A stretch of DNA of 64,000 bases. It comes from Stomoxys calcitrans (Eukaryota; Arthropoda; Insecta; Diptera; Muscidae). The first letter of the stretch is position 1, and every line of letters starts with the position of its first letter. The stretch is from assembly GCF_963082655.1 (NCBI RefSeq), contig NC_081555.1:30985266-31049265 (forward strand), written 5' to 3'. The notes under the pieces are model-generated. The model made no database searches. It was not told where the DNA came from and worked only from the letters and a program-made list of their open reading frames with translations. Of this stretch, positions 58,190 to 64,000 are shown piece after piece. The translations under genes were made by a program, and so were the position numbers.

Positions 58190-58255
58190 ACATACATAGT
58201 GGCATGGGGGCGGTTTAATATCTGCACCCTCTTTTCAACCTTACCTAGCCCAATG
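58190..58255 (+). mobile_element. 3'-end scrap of LOA/I-like LINE
   Basis: CATAGTGGCATGGGGGCGGT and TATCTGCACCCTCTTTTCAA match the 3' terminus at 46.49-46.53 kb; it has a TTACCTAGCC tail. Strongly 5'-truncated copy. Confidence 0.6.
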
Positions 58256-58280
58256 CATGTGCGGATTAATTTAACGTTTC

Positions 58281-58423
58281 TTACACTTTTTTTCTAAAGC
58301 AAGCTAAAATTAACAGCTGATAACTGACAGAAGAAAGAATGCAATTACACTGTCACATGCTGTGAAAAAATTTGTCAACGCCGACTATATGAAAAATCCG
58401 CAATCACTTTTTGGGCAACCCAA
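58281..58423 (-). mobile_element. Mariner-type MITE, copy 5, left half missing
   Basis: Right half only, from ACACTTTTTTTCTAAAGCAA to the TIR; an A-to-C change is seen in the TIR (GCAATCACTTTTTGGGC). Confidence 0.8.
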
Positions 58424-59101
58424 TAGTTACTGCAAGTTGTGCGCGTACTGTGTTTGCCAGCAGAAGAGAGCGGAAAAGTGTGTGAGAGTGAGCAAAATAT
58501 TGAGAGTTTGGTAATTGAGAGCTGGGAAATTTTTATTAGAGGTTTTCTTCTAGCAGAAATTTGCAGCATCGAACAGCTCTTTTATTGAAAATCAGCTGTT
58601 TATTTGAAATAAAAAACCAAAGAGAGTAACGGCTGTTCTAAATCTGCTTCAAATTTTTACTGAAGTACGCGAACAGACCTCTAAAATTTTAACTATAAAA
58701 CAATATGGTACACTGTTTTTGGTCTTTGCATGTCATTTCTGTACACATACATATATAACGCAGTACAATTTAGGGATTTTCCCTGAAAAATACTTAGAAA
58801 AACATGTTTCAATGTTGCCACATCTCCTATTTTATGTATATTGAGGATTATATATGTACAGGCGTATAAATAAACTTGAATGTGCTTACTATTATCAGTT
58901 CACTATAACTGAATTATTTTCTTATATTTATGTGCCATAAGCAAGTCGTAGGTATTAGCGCGCACACATTGTTATGACAAAAATTTGCAACGTGAAGAAG
59001 GACATACAACGGATCTGGCACCATTTGTATTGCTTGAGTTGATCGAATAGTTAATCATTTGTCTGCGGAAGAGAACAAAGCAAACAAACCAGCGGAGAAA
59101 A
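58424..59101. other. Upstream region of member E with a weak repeat
   Basis: 58455-58690 resembles the reverse complement of about 34985-35170. The remaining ~400 bp before the start codon presumably hold the promoter; no TATA box seen. Confidence 0.4.
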
Positions 59102-60669
59102 ATGTCAGGCCTCAGGTTAATGTGTCCCATTTGTACGGACGATTTCCAGGAGAACGATGATATATACTCCACCAGCTGTGGTCATATTTATCATTTTTCC
59201 TGTATGCGTCAATGGCAGAGCCGGTAAGTTGAATCTAATTTCGTTTCTAGTGCAATGCAATATCTATGTCTTTTAGAGCAACAAGTTGCCCCCAGTGCCG
59301 TCACCATAGTCCAACTTCGCATAAATTATACTTAATTTTTAACGATGCCCCTGCTGAAAACACCGCTTCGGCTTCTGCTTCTGCCGAAGATCAAGAGGAT
59401 CTGAATGCAAAATTGGAATCCAGCGTGGACAAAATAAATGAACTCAATGCCCAACTACAGGAGGCGGAAATTAACTTCTATCACCTGCAAGAACAGTATA
59501 CCATTGAACAGGAGCTGCGCAAAAGATCCGATCAAAGAATTGCTGAGTTCACCAATAATGAGGAGAATTTTCTCAACTTACATGCCCAATACTCGGAGAT
59601 AGAAACTCGAATTCATCTTTTGGAGGAGGAAAATGAACGTCTTAGTCTTGAAAATGAATACAAAGCTGAGGAGATTTCACGCAAATCAAGAGAAATTGCT
59701 ACTCTGCAAACAAACAGGTTAAGATTTAATGATAACCAACAGCTGCGAGAACAATTTTCCGACACTGAATGTCACCTCAGAACTTTGCAAGAGCAAAATT
59801 CAAATTTAATTTTGGAAAATGAGTACAAATCAAAAGAACTTGCGCTAAAAGTTAAAGAACTAACAGCTCTAAAGACGGCTAGAAAGGGTCACAATGATGC
59901 CTCTTCGGATATTGCTGTCAATACCAAAGTTAATGTTCTGGAGCAAAAGCTGAAATGTATTACAGTACAACTGGAGAAGGAAATTGCCAATAATATGCAG
60001 CTGTCCATAGAAAAAATAAAATTAAAGAGTCAAATGCAAAGATTGGAAATTCAAAATAATAGTAAAGCCTTTTCTAAGACATCTTTGGCAAATAAAGCCA
60101 CAAGTGCATCGGGGGCTATAGCTCAGGACACAAATCCAAATAGAGCGATGCAGCACAGTATTGTGCTACAAAAGTTTCCCTACAATGAAATACGTTATCC
60201 ATTGGAGAATGTAGTTCTATCCATTGCGGCCAAAATAGGTATACCAAATGCCAACATTGAAGATATTGTCAAAGTGAACGTACTGGACCGTATACATCCG
60301 AACAAAAAACCCAAGGATGTATGCATGTATGTGGAATTTAGGACAGGGCTTTTGAAATCTGAATTTCTTGCCAAAGCGAATTTATTGAAAAATGACGAAA
60401 CATTTAAAGGGACATTTATAAAGGAGTATATCGATAAGCAGATACACAACATATTTTTATATGCTGTCAGAAATCTACGTGGAGTAGGTTTTCGTTATAT
60501 AGACTGTAAGGCCAATTGTGTTGTAGCCAAGAGAAACGAGCAAGAATTTCGACTTTATAGTAAGAAAAATGTTGATGAATTGTTGTGCAAAGCCATGAAT
60601 TCACCTGCTTCATTACCAAGGGAAACGGAAGAGAAGATTGATGAAGACTACTACAAAACACAAACTTAA
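59102..60669 (+). CDS. RING-H2, coiled-coil, FP25-like domain protein (family member E)
   Basis: Two exons, 59102-59223 and 59277-60669, across a 53-bp intron splitting an Arg codon (CG|A), 504 residues, starting MSGLRLMCPICTDDF. RING-H2 ligands: Cys8, Cys11, Cys26, His28, His31, Cys34, Cys45, Cys48 (CPQC). A long coiled coil lies at about 70-300 (ENERLSLENEYKAEEISRKS; EQKLKCITVQLEKEIANNMQ). The FP25-like C-terminal domain is at about 325-480 (IVLQKFPYNEIRYPLENVVL; FIKEYIDKQIHNIFLYAVRN; LYSKKNVDELL). Very similar in layout and sequence to member B, on the opposite strand 26 kb away. Best-conserved RING and coil in the cluster, so a good model for the family. Predicted E3 ubiquitin ligase; substrate unknown. 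Confidence 0.9.
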
Positions 60670-60679
60670 TTAGTATGTT

Positions 60680-60685
60680 AATAAA
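60680..60685 (+). terminator. Candidate poly(A) signal for member E
   Basis: AATAAA only 11 bp after the stop at 60669. Confidence 0.5.
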
Positions 60686-60732
60686 TATTATCAATATAAT
60701 TATTATAGGTTAATTATGTTGTTTTTTTTTTT

Positions 60733-60784
60733 AATGCAAGCGCGTTCCGGTCCATAGGACCGATCGTTGGGGAATGGCCATTGG
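60733..60784 (-). mobile_element. Fragment of SINE-like family B
   Basis: GGTCCATAGGACCGATCG and GAATGGCCATTGG match the 5' half of 21192-21308 (same orientation). The tail is absent. Confidence 0.5.
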
Positions 60785-60844
60785 TTATTTGAAGGCCAAT
60801 AATATGTCAATTACATCACAATGGCTGGAACCTTCTATGTGGTG

Positions 60845-61260
60845 TTCATCGTTGTTGTGTTCTATCTTTCGTCTGCTTGGTTTTGTTGAATGTGCAGATC
60901 TAGCAACTCTACGACTTAGGTGGGGTGTGTCCACAGGAATCTGGGTCAGAGTCGAGTGGGTCTGGCTGAGCAGTTAAATAATTGACTTGTCCCTGATTAC
61001 AATCGAGACATACATCTTGCACGTCGGCATCAATCCTTGCACTATGGGAGTTGAGGCGGCTGCATCTGCCGGAGTGAAATTGAGCCAGAACTACTCTGGT
61101 TTGCCAAGGGAGATCAATTTCATGCGGTGCAATGGGAGGCGGTCATTCTTCACATTCACCCGGTAGCTATTTACCGCATGAATGTTGTCTAGACTCGCTT
61201 GATATCGATGTACTCTCTGGTAGCGCTGAACCTGTAGACGCTCTCAGCTGAGCTTCTCGT
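60845..61260 (-). mobile_element. Jockey-like LINE 3' end, solo fragment
   Basis: Nearly parallel to 27820-28230: TTCTATCTTTCGTCTGCTTG, TGAGTTGAGGCGGCTGCAT-like, GAGCCAGAACTACTCTGGTT, CAATTTC..GGTGCAATGG. A 5'-truncated 3' end in the minus orientation. Confidence 0.65.
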
Positions 61261-61455
61261 AATTGCAAAATAAAATTAGGTTGGTTGGCTGACAGACAGC
61301 TAAATGCCTGGTGATATTTCTTTATTGAAAAGTCAACGAATACAAAATGATCAGCTCTGCCGGCGTCATACAATGGTTCCCCAAAATCAATATTTTCTAT
61401 ACACTTAAACATAAAACATCTAAAGTCTTTGTACAAAATATGCATCAAGTGCATT

Positions 61456-62066
61456 TAAAGGGTGATTTTTTTGAGGTTAGGATTTTCATGCATTAGTATT
61501 TGACAGATCACGTGGGATTTCAGACATGGTGTCATAGAGAAAGATGCTCAGTATGCTTTGACATTTCATCATGAATAGACTTACTAACGAGCAACGCTTG
61601 CAAATCATTGAATTTTATTACCAAAATCAGTGTTCGGTTCGAAATGTGTTCAAATTTTGACAAATTTTGTTCAGCGATGAGGCTCATTTCTGGTTGAATG
61701 GCTACGTAAATAAGCAAAATTGCCGCATTTGGAGTGAAGAGCAACCAGAAGCCGTTCAAGAACTGCCCATGCATCCCGAAAAATGCACTGTTTGGTGTGG
61801 TTTGTACGCTGGTGGAATCATTGGACCGTATTTTTTCAAAGATGCTGTTGGACGCAACGTTACGGTGAATGAACACATTTCGAACCGGACACTGATTTTG
61901 GTAATAAAATTCAATGATTTGCAAGCGTTGCTCGTTAGTAAGTCTATTCATGATGAAATGTCAAAGCATACTGAGCATCTTTCTCTTTGACACCATGTCT
62001 GAAATCCCACGTGATCTGTCAAATACTAATGCATGAAAATCCTAACCTCAAAAAAATCACCCTTTA
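61456..62066 (+). mobile_element. 611-bp Tc1/mariner-derived foldback element, copy 2
   Basis: Same length, ends, TA borders and interior as 1160-1770. Only about two base differences were noticed (GTCAAAGAG to GTCATAGAG in the left arm; CCGAACAC to CCGGACAC in the right arm). Non-autonomous; arms encode the transposase N-terminus, the loop part of the core. Confidence 0.88.
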
Positions 62067-62289
62067 TTAAGTCAATTTGATTATATGGTCAATGCCTTTG
62101 TGCATTCTCCCGAAAAGTTTACAAGAAATGTAACAATGTCAGCAGAAAGAAATCTCTGTGGCCACAATAGTTGAATGAGTTAAAATGTAGTGCAAGTGGT
62201 GGCAGTGACATTCATTGCATTTAACATTGGCCTGTGCCTGTGACTTTGTTAGTGGAATTTGATATTCTATTCTTGATAACATTTTCTTT

Positions 62290-62395
62290 AATATTGTTGT
62301 AGTTGTTGTGGCAGTGTGTTGTACACTAAGTCGGCATTCCTTGCCGATGAAGGAATCCATCGGGTCAATCCGGTACGTACAACGGGCTGCCATGG
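62290..62395 (-). mobile_element. CAA-tailed SINE-like repeat, family A
   Basis: Antisense of the family A consensus: TTGTTGTAGTTGTTGTGGCA, GTGTGTTGTACACTAAG, CATCGGGTCAATCCGGTACG. Target duplication not clear. Confidence 0.6.
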
Positions 62396-62593
62396 GATTG
62401 AAATTTTCTTTGTGCTACACGATTCGAAACTGGGAATTCCAACCCGTGTGATACTCATAGACATCCGGTACTGGAGGAAGTCTGTACTGACTGGTCATTG
62501 CAACCTCAAGTCATTGACGTTGCTCTGCATGCAGGAAAGGTGAGTGTGTAAGATGTCTAAGAAGAGTTGTAGATTCATTTTTGAGAACCTTTT

Positions 62594-62786
62594 GTTGTAG
62601 TTGTTGTAGCAGTGTGTTGTACACTGAGACGGCAGCCCTTTAAAGACGTCATTTGGTCAACCCGGTACGTACAACCGGCTTTAATCCCGATTCCTAAATT
62701 TTTTCTGATGTTCTGCCAGGTTTCGATCCCGGGCGTTCAGCGTTATAGGCGGACGTGCTAATCTCTGACCTCCCCAAGATATATTC
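62594..62786 (-). mobile_element. Longer SINE with tRNA-like head, family A
   Basis: On the minus strand, a tRNA-like head (GAGATTAGCACGTCCGCC, box A-like; GGGATCGAAACC, box B-like, about 35 bp apart) precedes the family A body (GCCGGTTGTACGTACCGGGT, CTCAGTGTACAACACACTGC) and a CTACAACAACTACAACA tail. About 193 bp. It may be the full-length form of the family, with the other copies 5'-truncated. No intact tRNA fold expected. Confidence 0.6.
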
Positions 62787-62791
62787 ATTTT

Positions 62792-63016
62792 AAGGTAGTG
62801 GCAGTTGCCCAACAGCAAAATATTGAGTGCATTATCTGTCAAAATCAGTGATTAGTGCAACTCTGATTTTGTGTATGTAACTAGTTCGCACCATTTTTCG
62901 TTGTTTGCGTGTTATGGTTCTTAACCATAAAACACACATACACAAACAAAACTCGTTGACAGATAGTGCACTTTGCGGAAAAAAATTGTACTCAGCTGTT
63001 TACGGTACACTACCTG
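62792..63016 (-). mobile_element. CAGGTAGTG-type MITE, copy 3, inverted
   Basis: AAGGTAGTGGCAGTTGCCCA at the left and GTACACTACCTGG at the right; interior CACCATTTTTCGTTGTTTGC and a GGTTCTTAACCATAAAACAC palindrome. Confidence 0.72.
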
Positions 63017-63494
63017 GTTATCCCCTGCGTATTGTCCAAAAAAGAAAAATTATTAATCACGCTTCAATCTAAAGAGACAAGAACCTCGAATATCGTTTGT
63101 TTTCTTTTTCGAGAATATAAACCTGTCAACAGTGGTGTTACCTTCAACAGAGTGTTGCCAAGATCGCCACAATACCCTATAGAGTTCCAATAAAAAAAAA
63201 CAGCACTATTTTATTTGGTATAACAGAATGCCATAAGCTTGTAAATGGCATGGTTATATAAAACTATAACTAGTGTATATATTTTAAAATGGATAAACTT
63301 ATGTTTCCGGTCAATAAACAAATAGTATATAGTTTGTGACACTGGGTCATTCAATACGATGTGTTTTCTGTATTTTTTTTTTTCATACTAAACTATGCGG
63401 CAGTCTTGCTATGTATATAAAAGGCAAAGTGTGATTTTTGTTTTAGCCCTAGACTTGCTTAGGAGGAACGGCCATGGAGCGGGTTTTGGCACGG
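63017..63494. other. 3' flank of member F
   Basis: AT-rich. A minus-strand AATAAA near 63210 could serve member F. Nothing else recognised. Confidence 0.35.
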
Positions 63495-64000
63495 TTAATT
63501 TCCTCTGCAGCTACATAATTTATTGAGCATATTTTTGAATCCAGTCCAACATGAGGAACGTTCGTCATCTGTACTAATGGTTTGCCAACTCGAACTATCT
63601 CCATTGATGACTAGTGGTGGTTCGCTGTTTGGCATCATTTGTTGAACTTGGTGGTGGATGGCTAAAACTTCTCTCCATTCGTCATCACTGCTACTACCTT
63701 CATGGTAACCAGCACTTTGAAGAAATGCTCGAGTCATAGCCTCACCTATATTCCATTCGTTGTCAATGTCATTGGAGACAGTATTTGCCGAGTTGTTGGC
63801 AGCATGTGCCACATTTTGGTTTTGGTTTCGGCGTGCACGCAGCCCACTTTGCTCAGAACTTGTGGATGGCATGGGTTGCGTTACATTTCTAAATTTGGCA
63901 CATAAATCGTCTACATGCTTTTTTGACAATATATTTATTGCAGGGCTATCCTTGTCTTTTCGCACATAAACTTGTTTATCTTTTATATAGAATACCCGAA
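63495..64000 (-). CDS. FP25-like domain protein, 3' part only (family member F)
   Basis: Open frame running off the window edge at 64000; the stop is at 63495. It starts inside the domain (RVFYIKDKQVYVRKDK; INILSKKHVDDLCAKF), matching the last strands of the FP25-like domain of the other members. This is followed by an Asn/Ser/Glu-rich, acidic tail of about 125 residues (SSSDDEWREVLAIHHQVQQM) ending with a Cys pair (LCSCRGN). Whether it has a RING and coiled coil cannot be told from this window. Like member A, the domain is followed by a long tail rather than ending the protein. Confidence 0.75.
   Translation of the reverse strand, partial: RVFYIKDKQVYVRKDKDSPAINILSKKHVDDLCAKFRNVTQPMPSTSSEQSGLRARRNQNQNVAHAANNSANTVSNDIDNEWNIGEAMTRAFLQSAGYHEGSSSDDEWREVLAIHHQVQQMMPNSEPPLVINGDSSSWQTISTDDERSSCWTGFKNMLNKLCSCRGN

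Noticed and set aside
62700..62786. Possible tRNA gene
   Set aside because: Box-like motifs are present but no complete acceptor stem and cloverleaf; it continues into a SINE body.

Overview
This window looks like nuclear DNA from a higher (calyptrate or muscid-like) fly. It holds a fly-type single-exon ultraspiracle gene, an Rs1/DDX27 helicase gene with short GT-AG introns, AT-rich spacers, and very many dispersed repeats: non-LTR retrotransposon relics, mariner-related MITEs, short CAA-tailed retroposons and satellite-like arrays. No bacterial features were seen. The species cannot be named from the sequence alone.

Layout. 0.2-4 kb: decayed non-LTR elements interrupted by two MITEs. 5.4-14.5 kb: a solid block of tandem repeats (a ~152-bp array, a 29-bp AT-rich satellite, a GC-rich degenerate array, a second ~150-bp array). 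15.5-17 kb: usp on the minus strand. 17-22 kb: AT-rich, mostly empty, with small repeats. 22-34 kb: two RING genes (minus) separated by about 7 kb of retrotransposon debris. 36-37.5 kb: an unrecognised two-exon gene with an N-terminal C2HC cluster. 37.8-40.4 kb: more arrays. 40.8-43.5 kb: the DDX27/Rs1 helicase (minus, four exons). 44.7-47 kb: retrotransposon and MITEs. 47.4-64 kb: four further members of the RING/coiled-coil family, separated by arrays, LINE relics and MITEs.

The most notable feature is a six-member local family at 22.3-23.7, 31.4-33.0, 47.4-50.6, 55.3-56.2, 59.1-60.7 and 63.5->64 kb. Four members start with a TRAIP/nopo-like RING-H2 finger, interrupted by an intron at exactly the same place and phase (inside one Arg codon just before the last CPxC knuckle). 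Most continue into a long coiled coil. All end in a ~140-residue domain that resembles the C-terminal domain of baculovirus FP25K-type proteins and of some insect retroelement ORF1-like proteins. One member has lost the coil and gained Thr-rich repeats and a CaaX-like end; one has no RING; one runs off the window. The exon structure argues for DNA-level duplication, possibly helped by the surrounding repeats. A role as a ubiquitin-ligase family with a nucleic-acid- or partner-binding tail is inference.

A second theme is that seven separate arrays use a repeat unit close to 130-155 bp, share a GCTGCCATATA-like core, and several are bounded by a palindrome around CGGCCGGGCCG and by TATACCC/GGGTATA. 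They look like branches of one repeat superfamily.
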